Part shown: piece by piece, positions 22,462 through 32,439 of the stretch
How positions within the stretch are numbered: the stretch's first letter is position 1
Layout of the letters: the number at the start of each line of letters is the position of its first letter
Assembly: GCF_001411555.2 (NCBI RefSeq)
Contig: NC_049902.1
Span: 12,813,423 to 12,877,422 of the forward strand
From: Juglans regia
Lineage: Eukaryota > Streptophyta > Magnoliopsida > Fagales > Juglandaceae
Direction of reading: 5' to 3'
DNA length: 64,000 bases
The notes under the pieces: model-generated
Told to the model about the DNA's origin: nothing
Databases searched by the model: none
The model's input: the letters and a program-made list of their open reading frames with translations, nothing else
Program-made: the position numbers and the translations under genes

Positions 22462-24949
22462 GCTGCTTTGGCTTAACGATACTATGCTGAGAGCGAGTTT
22501 GCACAGAGTGTTGGCGAGGCAACGGAGCAGCAACTACTAGAGCAGAGGTAGAGATCGAGATAGTATCCATAAGGGCAGGTGAGACAAGGCAATCCTGAGA
22601 AGTAAGAGTCTCAAAAGAACTAAGGGTCGGAGACAAAATAGCCGAAAGAAGTGAAGTAGGTGTGGTAAGAGAGGAAAGAAGTACAAAGTGACTAGAGAGA
22701 GGAGTGGAAGGAGAGGAGCACATTGTTTTGAAGGGAAAACAACTCTCGTAAAAAACAACATGACGGGAGATGAACACACGCCCAGTTTGAGGATCAAGAC
22801 ATTTGAATCTCTTATGAAGATTACTAGCACACACAAAAAACACAAAGTTAAGATTTGAAATCAAATTTTTGTTGGTTGAAAGGTTGAAGGAAGGGGTAGC
22901 AAGCCCACCCAAAGACACAAAAGAGAGAATAGTTTGGAGGTTGATCAAAATTTTTTTCAAAAGGTGTAAGAGACCCAAGAAATAAGGTAGGCAGAAGATT
23001 GAAAGCATATGTAGCCATGAGGAAAGCACAATCCCTGTAGTTAAGTGGAACTGAGCTATGGGCCAGAAGGGACAAGCCAGATTCAACCATAGAGCGATGT
23101 CTCCTTTCAACAGAACCATTTTGTTGAGAGGTGTAGGGACAGGTAAGTCTATGTTAAATCCCTTGAGAGGTGAAATAAGTATGTAGGGAACGAAATTCAC
23201 CACCCCAATCAATTTGAATGGCAACAATTTTGTGATTAAATTGTAACTCAACAAGTTTTTGAAAGGCAAGAAAAATAGAGAACACATCATATTTTTTTGT
23301 GATAGGACATAACCAAAGATACTTACTAAAATTATCACAAAAGAAACATAATATTTATTTCCATTAGAAGACATTACAGGAGAAGGATCCCAAAGATCAA
23401 AACATATGAGTTCTAAAGGAAAATGAGATACAGTGGATGACAGACTGAATGGAAGACGATGACTCGTTCCTTGTTGGCGTGCAGTGCAAACACCATTGAC
23501 TTTATTTGATGAAACAGGTAGAGAATGCTTAGATATAACATACTTAATTGTGTGATAAGAGGCATGACCAAGGCGATGATGGAAAATATCAATGGGAACA
23601 CACTAGCAAAAGTGAGTTTGAGGAGATTTGATGGAAATGCTGGAGCGAGGAAATGGATACAAGTCGTCTCTAGTCCTGCTACTTAACAGAGGTGTCTCTG
23701 TGGCCTCGTCCTTCACAACAACAAAAAATTAGCATGAAATTCAATAAACACTTTGTTATCAGAAGTAAACTGACTGACTGAAATTAGATTCCTTTTTATA
23801 GTGGGGACATGAAGTAGGTGCAATAAATTGAATGTAGTAGAAGAAGTAGTGAATTTCAAAGAATCAATGTGACTGATTGGCAAACATGTACCATCCCCAA
23901 CCTAGATATAATCAAGCCCAATATAAGGTTCAGCATGCAAGTTAAGATTCTGATGCTGTCAAGGTACTAGTTCATATCATTCGTAGGTTGAGAAGAAGCA
24001 GTATACGCAGACATTTGATTGGTGGAGCCTTGAAAGGAGATATCAAAGTGCTGAATGCATTTGACAGCATTGTGACCAGCTTTTCCACAGAACTAACAAG
24101 AAGGACGTGAGTCACCATTGGAAGCACCATTGCCTCGACCATGACCACGACCATGATAAGAGCTCTGAGAGTGCTATTGATAACAATTGCCACCAAGACT
24201 TGAAGAATTGTCATTGCAAGTAGCCACATTAATAGAATTGACAGCAACATCAATAGATGTTGTATGAGCAGCTAGACAAAGCTCAAAACTGAGCATGTTA
24301 CTATAGATATCCTCCAAATATAGAGGATCAACTCAAGTGGTGATGGAAGCAACCAACGGATCATAACTGGAATCCAAACCAGCAAGAAGATAGGAGATGA
24401 TATCAATCTCGTGAAGTTGGTGACCAACAGCAGCAAGAACATCAGAGATGGATTTAACCCGCAAAAAATAATCTGCAACAAAGGAACTGCCTTTCTTTAG
24501 GCTAGATAACTAAGATTGTATAGTGAGAATACGGGCTTAAGATGTAAATGAAAACATCCTCTCAAGAGCAAACCAGACTTTGCAAGAAGTCGAGCAACTA
24601 ACGACCTGAGGGAGAACATCTTTAGACAGAGAAGACATTAGCATGCTAAGAATGACATGATCCTATTGAAACCAACGATCCTATGCAGGGTTAGGGATCG
24701 GGGTGGGTGTGGTTGCAGGTGGGATAACAAATGTTATCAATCGTGGAGGACACATGGCAGTTCCATCCACATAGCTATAAAGTTGTTGTCCTGGCAAATA
24801 GGGTTCAATTTGTGCTTTCCAAAGCAAATAGTTATATCTATGCAGTTTGATGGTGATAATAGAATGAAGATAGATATGAGAAAAATTGGAAATGTGGAGG
24901 AGGTGTCATGGGAAAAGGCATGAGGAGAAGTGTTACTGGAAGAAGACAT
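22462..24949 (-). pseudogene. Copia B gag-protease-integrase, inverted segment
   Basis: Reading the minus strand from 24949: a gag start (MSSSSNTSPHAF...), then a zinc knuckle near 24063-24110 (C-x2-C-G-K-A-G-H-x4-C with a stop in place of one residue). Next comes the integrase region with CPYTSQQNGSVERRHR near 23100, and the conserved LDPQTGRVFISRHVVF near 22790. It ends HSVQTRSQHSIVKPKQ at about 22468. In a normal Copia polyprotein the next residues are those found on the plus strand at 25055. Numerous frame breaks. Confidence 0.85.
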
Positions 24950-24984
24950 GGTGAGGATAGACGTAGGTCTTTATGATGGCTTTG

Positions 24985-25045
24985 GATACCAAGATAAGAG
25001 CTAAGTTTTACACAAGTTTGAGGAAGTCTCCAATAACATATTTGT
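24985..25045 (-). repeat. Second, inverted copy of the LTR end and PBS
   Basis: The plus strand here reads TTGGATACCAAGATAAGAGC, then AAGTTTTACACAAGTTTGAGG, then AACATATTTG. This is the reverse complement of the left LTR's last 50 bases plus a mutated PBS. It is in the correct position and orientation relative to the minus-strand gag start at 24949. Confidence 0.85.
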
Positions 25046-26643
25046 ACAGTTCTCTACCCACTACCAAAGGCCTTACATACTATTGCTTCCTGCCTAGCGG
25101 AACCTACATGTTTCACCCAAGCTCACAAACATTTAGAGTGGCGACGTGCCATGGCTGCTGAATTCTCATCTCTTATGAAAAGAAGTACATGGACCTTGGT
25201 TCCCTCCACTGCTCAAATGAATGTTGTTGGCTATCGTTGGGTTTATAAACTAAAACGTCTAGCAAGTGGTTGTCTTGAGCGTTATAAAGTGCGGCTAGTG
25301 GCTAAGGGGTATCACCAACAACCTAGTCTTGATTTTGAGGACACATTTAGTCTTGTTGTTAAGCCTACGACAATCCGTGTTGTACTCAGCTATGCCATCT
25401 CTCAGAATTGGAGTCTTCGTCAGATTGATGTACAAAATGCGTTCTTACATGGTTTTCTCTTTGAACCAGTCTATATGTAGCAGTCGCAAGGATACATTCA
25501 TCCATAGTTTCCTCGACATGTTTGTAAGTTACAAAAAGCCTTGTATGGCCTCAAATAGGCACCTTGTGTCTATTACTCTCGGCTTAGTGACAAACTTCTG
25601 GCTCTTTGGTCTCAAAACTCTCGTAATGACACCTTTTTGTTCTTTATGCATACTGCTAGCACTCATCTCTTCATTTTGGTCTATGTCAATGATATAATAA
25701 TAACTGGTTCCCATGACTCAGCTATTGCCTCTGTCATTGCCTCGTTAAGCTTAGAGTTTGTTGTTAAGGATCTTGGTAATCTTCATTATTTTTTGGGTGT
25801 GGAAACGTGACCTATGCTTGATGGCCTTCTCCTTTCACATAGTCATTACATTGCTACCCTACTGCAACGCACTAATATGGATGGCACAAAACCCACTACT
25901 TCTCCAATGTCCTACTCCACACAACTCTCCCTTCATGATGGTGCCTCATTCTTTGATCCTTTTATGTATCGTAGTGGTTTAGGAGGCTTACAATACTTAT
26001 CATTTACACGGCCAGACATTACTTTTGCTCTGAATAAGATATGTCAATTTATGTATAAGCCTACTGAGTTGCACTGGAGTGTTGTAAAATGAATTTTACG
26101 TTACTTGAAGCATACAATTGACTTCAGCCTGCTTCTTTGACGCAGTTCTTCCACTCAGGACTCTATATACATTGATACAGACTGGGCTAGTTGTCCAGAT
26201 GATTGGGAGTCCACCAATGGGTATTGCCTCTACTTTGGTTCCTCTCTTGTGTCATGGAGCTCCAAGAAGCAACACACAGTGGCCAGATCAAGTACTAAGG
26301 TGAAGTATCGGGCTGTTGCTAATGCTACTGTTGAGATCCTCTGGTTTACTTCTCTCTTTAGGGAACTTCAAATTCCCATTACTGGGTGTCCGGTGTTATG
26401 CTGTGATAATATTGGTGCGACTTACATGACAGCCAACCCTATATTTCACACCAGGACAAAACATGTGGAGATTGACTATCAGTTTGTACACGAGCATGTT
26501 AGGCGTAAAGTTCTTCAAGTTTGTTTCTTGTCGACTAAGGATCAAATTGCTGATGTACTTACCAAGTCACTTATCTCCAACAAATTCTTCTTATTTCAGA
26601 ACAAGCTCAATGTGATTTCCAACTCGTTGAACTTGCGAGAGGG
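25046..26643 (+). pseudogene. Copia B reverse transcriptase and RNase H
   Basis: Homology begins with [12 protein letters not shown] and continues through [17 protein letters not shown] and [20 protein letters not shown]. The RT core follows in several frames: [18 protein letters not shown], and the catalytic YVDD box present as LVYVNDIIITG (D to N). RNase H follows with SSKKQHTVARSSTKVKYRA, then TKHVEIDYQFVHEHV, then KDQIADVLTKSL. It ends at a LREG-type end just before the right LTR at 26644. Stops and shifts occur at about 25480, 25510 and 25808. Confidence 0.9.
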
Positions 26644-26845
26644 TGATAAGGATAAAGCTAAAGCAAATTAAGATATAGATAAACTCTAGTATATAAAAAT
26701 CTGTTATTCTATTTTTCTTGTGTAATTATCTCAATCTTATTGCACTTCTATAATGTAACCGATATAGTCTATAAATACAATAGTGCCTCCCACAAATATG
26801 TTATGGGAGATTTTCTCAACCTTTTGTAAAACTTATCTCTTATCT
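26644..26845 (+). repeat. Right LTR of copia B
   Basis: 202 bp beginning TGATAAGGATAAAGC, directly after the purine-rich GCGAGAGGG polypurine tract. It matches the left LTR along its length. Confidence 0.9.
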
Positions 26846-26898
26846 AGCGATATTAACGTAAATGGCCCCTAAACCACCTAAGTCCTATGTTTCGGATA

Positions 26899-27091
26899 AG
26901 AATAATTCTACTTATCATCCTCACACACCACATATTTCACTTATTTTAACTTTTTTTCTAATAACAAGTATGTGGTGTATGAATGATAAGTAGAACAACT
27001 CAATTAGTTTAACAAGAATAAAATAAAATAAAATAATAAATAATTTTAAAATATATAAAGTGTGTAGTGTGTGATGATGAATAGCATCCAT
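26899..27091. mobile_element. Mutator-type MITE (family M)
   Basis: 193 bp with ends AGAATAATTCTACTTATCATC and the complement-like ATGATGAATAGCATCCAT. The flanks TTTCGGATA and CTTCAGATA match at 7 of 9 bases. It sits inside the TG...CA element just right of copia B. Confidence 0.65.
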
Positions 27092-28505
27092 CTTCAGATA
27101 AACTCTCTTTATCATTTGAAAGAAACGTACAAGGCCTTATCGAGTGGGTCACAGCTTAGAGGTGTTGTGTGGCATTTAATTAGGTGCGGCTGGGCATGCT
27201 GACCAAAGAAAGAAGATAGGAGAGACAGAGACAGAGAGACGGAGAGAGAGAAAGCCGAGAGGTAGATCGAGATTAATCGAGAGGTAGGGAAATATATTTT
27301 CACGGTGTAGCCTGGGGTGGCATTGCCATGCTTGGAGGGCTTCACGTGCAGTGGCTTTAGGCGGAGCTAGCTTCCTCTCTTGGTGTTTGAACGATGACGA
27401 CATGCTTTGTTCTTAGTATCGTTAAACAGAGGATGACAAATGTTGGTTGAGCTGTTGTGCATGGGCTGAAAGACAACTGCACTGTCGTGCGTGGTGGTCT
27501 CTTGGTGCTCTTCCGTTGGTTACATCCGTGGTTCTACATGGTTTGAGAGATTTCATATTATGGATGTGGTCTTTGGGGGAGAAACCATGAGGGTTGCTTG
27601 TTTCGGTGGTGTAGGGCTGTTCAGGACTGAGTTGGGCAGCATTGGTCTTGATGGAGGTTGTAGAGGTGGTGCCATTGACGTGCTAGGAGTCTTCAGAGGC
27701 TAGCGTGTTGCTGTGCAATCATGTGTGTGCATAATCGGCTCTATTGGACTTGCTAATCCGTGCGGTAGGGGTTAAGGGGGTGTGGTTGTTGTGGTGACTT
27801 ATAGTGGAGAGAAACTATAGGGCTGCGAATGAACCCGAGATGATGAAGGGGCTGAGTAGCTTGCTGAAGGTAAACATAGAGTTAAAATCCTAGAGCTTGA
27901 AGAAGAAGATGAAGGTACAATGCATGGGGCTCTATTTATACTATGTGGGTCATGGGTTTTGGGTTGGGTTGACCCATGAATTTTTAGGGTTTTTTCTTGG
28001 TCTCCATATGGGCTGTAGCAAATGGGTTGGATTATAATTTCATCGGATAAGTCACTTAACAATTCTAACAGGTCAATCTTAAATTCTAAAATGGACCTAA
28101 GTCATCCAATAAATATCGTTGGACTTAACAAATTATTCTTGAGCCTGATACCAATTAAATTAGGGCTCACTTGGTCCATAAGTATGAGATGGGCTAAAAT
28201 CCAATTATTGAGCCCAATAAAAATCATTAATCCACCATAATAAATTTTAGGCCCGTGGCATATGCAAAATTATCCAATAAATCTCAATTGGACTTTCCAA
28301 AAATATTAGCTAATTAATACCATCCAAAATCATCCACTAAAGCTTAACGGGCTTTAAATTAAACTTTTGGCCCTAATTATAATTGTTAGCAAACCTCAAT
28401 AAAGTATAGTCTGTGAGCTTATCCAAAATAGCCCATTAAACATAATTTAGGCACACTAAATTTATCCTTATATTGATCTTAGAAATATTATCCTGGGGTG
28501 TTACA

Positions 28506-28610
28506 CATGTAAATTGCAAAGCCTCTTGTGGAGTGGTAATCATCCCACAAACTTGCCGAGTTGGCATCATAATACTCACGAAGTGAAGTTAGGAGAGTTT
28601 TTACAAAATG
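28506..28610 (-). pseudogene. Copia A RNase H, upstream part
   Basis: On the minus strand this reads YYDANSASLWDDYHSTRGFAIYM, with a small distortion, matching the DADWA...DDRRST-GF/Y region of Copia RNase H. The sequence would continue directly into LPFWEAKKQ at 20700. It therefore proves that the 20704-28505 element inserted into this reading frame. Homology is not clear beyond about 28610. Confidence 0.8.
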
Positions 28611-28953
28611 AAAGCCAAAGCGGAGAGACCGTTAAGCTTGAGCAAGACACAAAGGACGATGGTATCCATTTGAGAGAACTATCTTTGTTGCACCTATTTT
28701 GTTGGCTTGAATATTGTGATGCCATCAGCCCCCGTTTGTGATTTGGAAAAAGGCCGCAGCATCGGGATGCGCACTGCACAGGTTATACCCCTCACGTTTT
28801 GTGGAACATTGTGTGCTTGTATGCTCGGCACACTTGTGTTAAAAATAATCACAGTAGAAAGACTTGAGATATGTCATAATTAAAATATCAGTACAAAAAA
28901 AAAAAAAAAAAAGATTTTAGAGCATCAAACTTAACATCATAACTATCCAAAAG

Positions 28954-29630
28954 TAAGGGTGTAAAAAAAATAAAAAAATTGGTTGAATTGGTTCGGTTTG
29001 ATATCGGTTCTTAAGAATCAAAATTGGCCCGAAACTAGTTCGGTGTCGGTTTTTATATTTAAAAAATTGGTTTGAACTGAACCGGACCGGTATCTATATA
29101 TATAGATATTTATTAATTTTTTATATTATATATAAAATACTTTCTATATTAAGTTAGACACTAACATATATAATCAAGTATAGAAATGAGTTAGACAGTA
29201 GTATAATAACATGGAATTAGATACTATAATATAACTCTAGTATAGAAATAAATTAGATACAACTTACTAGTATAGAAACAAGTCTAGTATAATAAGTTAA
29301 TCTCACTAATTATACTATACTAAGTTAATCTCACTAATAAGTTAGACACTATGAGGATACTTGTAAAAAAAAAAAAAAAGAATATCCTTTGAGGAGAACA
29401 TTCATTGGAGGAACCGGCTCTCAAATCTCAACTTATGTAATGCAACATGTGTAAACGGTAAATCAAAAAAACTAGACCAAATCGGACCGGACCGAAACCG
29501 AAAAATCTGAAAGTTTGATTTTGGTGACGAACCAATCCATATTAGTTCTTAAATTTTCAAAATCGGTGTATATCAGTACGGTTCTAAAATTTGTCTAAAA
29601 TCTGACCTAATCGTACCAGTTACACCTCTA
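28954..29630. mobile_element. hAT-like MITE (family H)
   Basis: Begins TAAGGGTGTAA and ends GTTACACCTCTA, with GGTTCGGTTTG and ACCGGACCGG sub-terminal repeats and an AT-rich centre. The flanks TCCAAAAG and TCCATAAG match at 7 of 8 bases. Confidence 0.75.
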
Positions 29631-29761
29631 TCCATAAGTCATAGCTCCAAAATAGTCAAGGCGATATATACCATAAATTATTCATTAATTCGCTAGAAAT
29701 AAACAAATATGGTTAATACATAAAACAATAGCACAAAACAGGGAAATGCCCCCATACTACT

Positions 29762-30459
29762 TGTTGATATCGTGTTTTGCGGCCTGGGCAACACCACACT
29801 ATTTGGCTCAGGCCTGGTTCCAGCTAAAATAGAGAATGGGGGGCTCAGGGGCCCTGGTACCTCCAACGCTCAAGTTAGTTCAACGTAGGAGATGAAGAGA
29901 AAAAATAAGAGCTTAAGGAGAATGAGAGTTGAAATATTCAAGAGTGTAAGTAACCCCCTTCTCAGCTGAGAGATTGGGTATTTATATCTGGTCGGGGGGA
30001 TCCCCGAGGTGATGGTGATTGGTATGCGGCTCTGTACCAGGATTGGGTGTCTCTACCAGCTTCCTACTTCCTTGCAGACCTGCCAGGCCTGACCATAGTT
30101 ATCGTTGACACCCAAGGGGCATGTTGTTGCGTGCCAACCCCTGGGACGCATTGAATACGGCATGGCCCTTACCATGGCATACTCGCTCCCGTTTTATTAA
30201 ATACGATGTGATCTTAGTCAGGCATGTTCGTTCTCCTACATCGTCCGGACAGCAACGTCAAGGACAGGGGATGTCCCTGACGGTCGGTCAGTCATGGTGT
30301 CAGGGTGTCCTGTCCACCTCTTGTCCTTTTGTCAGTATACCCTGCCCAATGCTCCTCCTCCTAGGCCTCCCGGACTGTCCCGACCTAGTCCAGGCCTTAT
30401 ACGTGGGCCTGGGCCCTGGCCTTATCCCCGAGCCCGGCCCTTGGGGATTTCTCCCTACA
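29762..30459 (-). mobile_element. Solo LTR, 698 bp, perfect 5-bp TSD
   Basis: On the minus strand the element reads TGTAGGGAG ... TATAAATAC ... ATATCAACA, a TG...CA structure with an internal TATA box. It is bounded by CTACT at 29757-29761 and 30460-30464. GC-rich stretches (GGGCCTGGGCCC type) explain the open frames at 30121-30495. No gag or pol is next to it, so it is a solo LTR, probably of a Gypsy-type element. Confidence 0.75.
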
Positions 30460-30464
30460 CTACT

Positions 30465-31760
30465 CTTTAACTGCATTGTGTCTTTTTGCTTGTAATCTAT
30501 CTCATTCTGTACATATACATCAAAACTTCTAGATTTAAGAAGTGAAATCTTAGTGGGACTACGTGCCAAAGTGAGATTTCGAAAAATTCTTACTGAGTTA
30601 TATCTCGTTAAAAACTTAAAAGGTAGGTAATTGACAATGAAGATAACGAGTATGGACTTAGTAATAAACCACATGCCGAGGTGAGAGCACACGCCTAATT
30701 TTTTTTTTTTGAAAATAGAGCACACGCGTAATTGAATTATAAATAGTTTCACAGAGGACTTGCTGAGGATCCCATGCTCAAAACGTTACACGAAGATTTC
30801 CTCCCCTTGCTTCATGTCGGCTTCTTTGGTCACGTCACCGTCGTCACGACCTTTCATCGGTCTTAGCACACACTTTTACCCAACAAATCCTGTTGCAAAG
30901 AAATGTTATTTAACATCATAATAACTATAAGAGATCCTCTACCTATCACTCACAATCTTTCTTTTATTATTTTTTTTTTCTTTCACTATTTTTTTAAATT
31001 ATTTAAATATTTTTAAAAATTAAAAAAATCACATATTTATTTAAAAATACTTATTTAATCACTAAATAAAAACAAAAATTAAAAAAAAAATCGGTTTAGG
31101 ATTTCGGTCTGTGGACATAGTGTTTTCCATAACTATAACTCCTTCATCATTCATTGATGGTTATCAAATGATTGGAAAGCTATTATTAATATTTTATTAT
31201 TTATCTACTAATAAATTAATAATATATCAACAGATGATGAAATGATTATGGTTAAAATGAAGATTAATAGTCTTTTACTTAAATTATACACATCTGAATA
31301 GTATAATATTTTAGAATTAAATTGTATAAACACTTTTATTTAAACTGCATTTATATTATGAGTTATTAATCTTCATTTTAAATATCTTATTTATCATAAT
31401 CCAGATGAATGAAGTAAGGTGACTGAATATGATAAAAACATAATAGCAGAGATGCTAAAAGATCTTATTATATAAAGTATAAACTTCAAAATTAGAATTT
31501 AAATAAAAAAAAAAGTGAGTTAATCAATATTTATTACATTTAGGATATATAACCGTCAAGATAATTTATAAAATTCTTATAACAAAATATTATAATAAAC
31601 TTAATAATTTTGCAAACAAAAAGTTATGCCCTATTGCCTAAGAGCACTAGCATCCGGTACCTTTGAGCACTGACCAATGACAATGCATCAACAAAGTTTG
31701 GCTAAATATCAATAAAATGATCTGCATTAAAGTAGTCAAATGAGAAAGCTCTACATATGA
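30465..31760. other. AT-rich, no gene seen
   Basis: Between the two solo LTRs I find no coding region. 30465-30900 has mixed composition without a known match; 30940-31620 is very AT-rich. Confidence 0.5.
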
Positions 31761-31765
31761 GTTAC

Positions 31766-32168
31766 TGTAAGAAAGAGGCACCCATAATGGGTACCCATTC
31801 ACCTTCTCTTAGTGGTTATGAAGTGGTTCTTAAACCAGTTCATGAGACTTGATGACTGGCCATTAAGGGCCAACCGATGGTTATATAGAGGGGCTATTTA
31901 CATAGCTCATCTCCCATTTGGATGATACTAGTATCAAAAACAAGAATTCTCTCTCTCAAATGATTCTCTCTAGTTCCGACATTTAAGCCGTGGAATATGC
32001 GGGTGTTGCTCTTGTATGATCACGTAGCACGCTCCACCATCAATACGGGAGATTCTGAATGAACGACGACGATGACGAAGAATTTGTGGAACAACCGTAC
32101 TAGATCTTAAATATTTACGATGAGGTAATATCGCTTCAGCTATGTATTTTGATCTAGTATTTCTAACA
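31766..32168 (+). mobile_element. Solo LTR, 403 bp, perfect 5-bp TSD
   Basis: Begins TGTAAGAAAGAGGCACCC and ends ATTTCTAACA, flanked by GTTAC (31761-31765 and 32169-32173). It is clearly related to the LTR at 46521-46928: both share a CCCATAATGGG-type start, TTCATGAGactTTGATG, CTATTTA...ATAG and GTGGAATATG blocks. No internal region adjoins it. Confidence 0.85.
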
Positions 32169-32173
32169 GTTAC

Positions 32174-32439
32174 ATACCACAAAAGTTTCCTTCATATTTG
32201 GAGATACACTTTTCATTTTAAAAAGAATTATTATATTCTAAAAATATACACCAACTGCACATTGGGACATTGCTTATTTTCTTGCTACTCGGTGGGCCTT
32301 CCACATTGGGATGCTGGATAAAATATTGGGTTATTAAATTATTAATTAACATATGATTAGTGTAATTCCAAAATATGAAAAAAAAAATTAAAAATTATAT
32401 TATATTATTATTTTGACTAATCCAATGTGGGGTTATATC
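32174..32439. other. No gene seen
   Basis: AT-rich sequence between the solo LTR and the poly-A end of the LINE. Confidence 0.4.

Larger units (their letters stand above)
22247..26845 (+). mobile_element. Copia retrotransposon with inverted 5' half (copia B)
   Basis: Two direct LTRs of about 200 bp bound a 4.6-kb element, flanked by AACGA (22242-22246) and AGCGA (26846-26850). After the left LTR comes a primer-binding site, but the gag-protease-integrase region then reads on the minus strand. At about 24985-25045 an inverted second copy of the LTR end and PBS appears, and from 25046 the reverse transcriptase and RNase H read on the plus strand into the right LTR. The LTRs differ by roughly a tenth of positions by eye, so it is not recent. 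Several stops make it inactive. Confidence 0.9.
20704..28505 (+). mobile_element. LTR-like non-coding element (copy 3 of the TG...CA family), split by a Copia element
   Basis: Begins TGCAAGCCCCACTCCC and ends CCTGGGGTGTTACA, bounded by perfect CATGT copies (20699-20703 and 28506-28510). Without the Copia element at 22247-26845 and its TSD it is about 3.2 kb. Its left part contains a GTGACCATGAG...GTAATGCAATATGCCCC region that lines up with 8521-8670 of copy 1. The pair therefore belong to one divergent family. It inserted into the RNase H gene of an older Copia element. No protein-coding genes of its own are seen. Confidence 0.8.

Noticed and set aside
30121..30495. 124-codon Pro/Leu-rich frame
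   Set aside because: It lies almost entirely inside a TG...CA solo LTR with a perfect TSD and reflects its GC-rich U3-like region.
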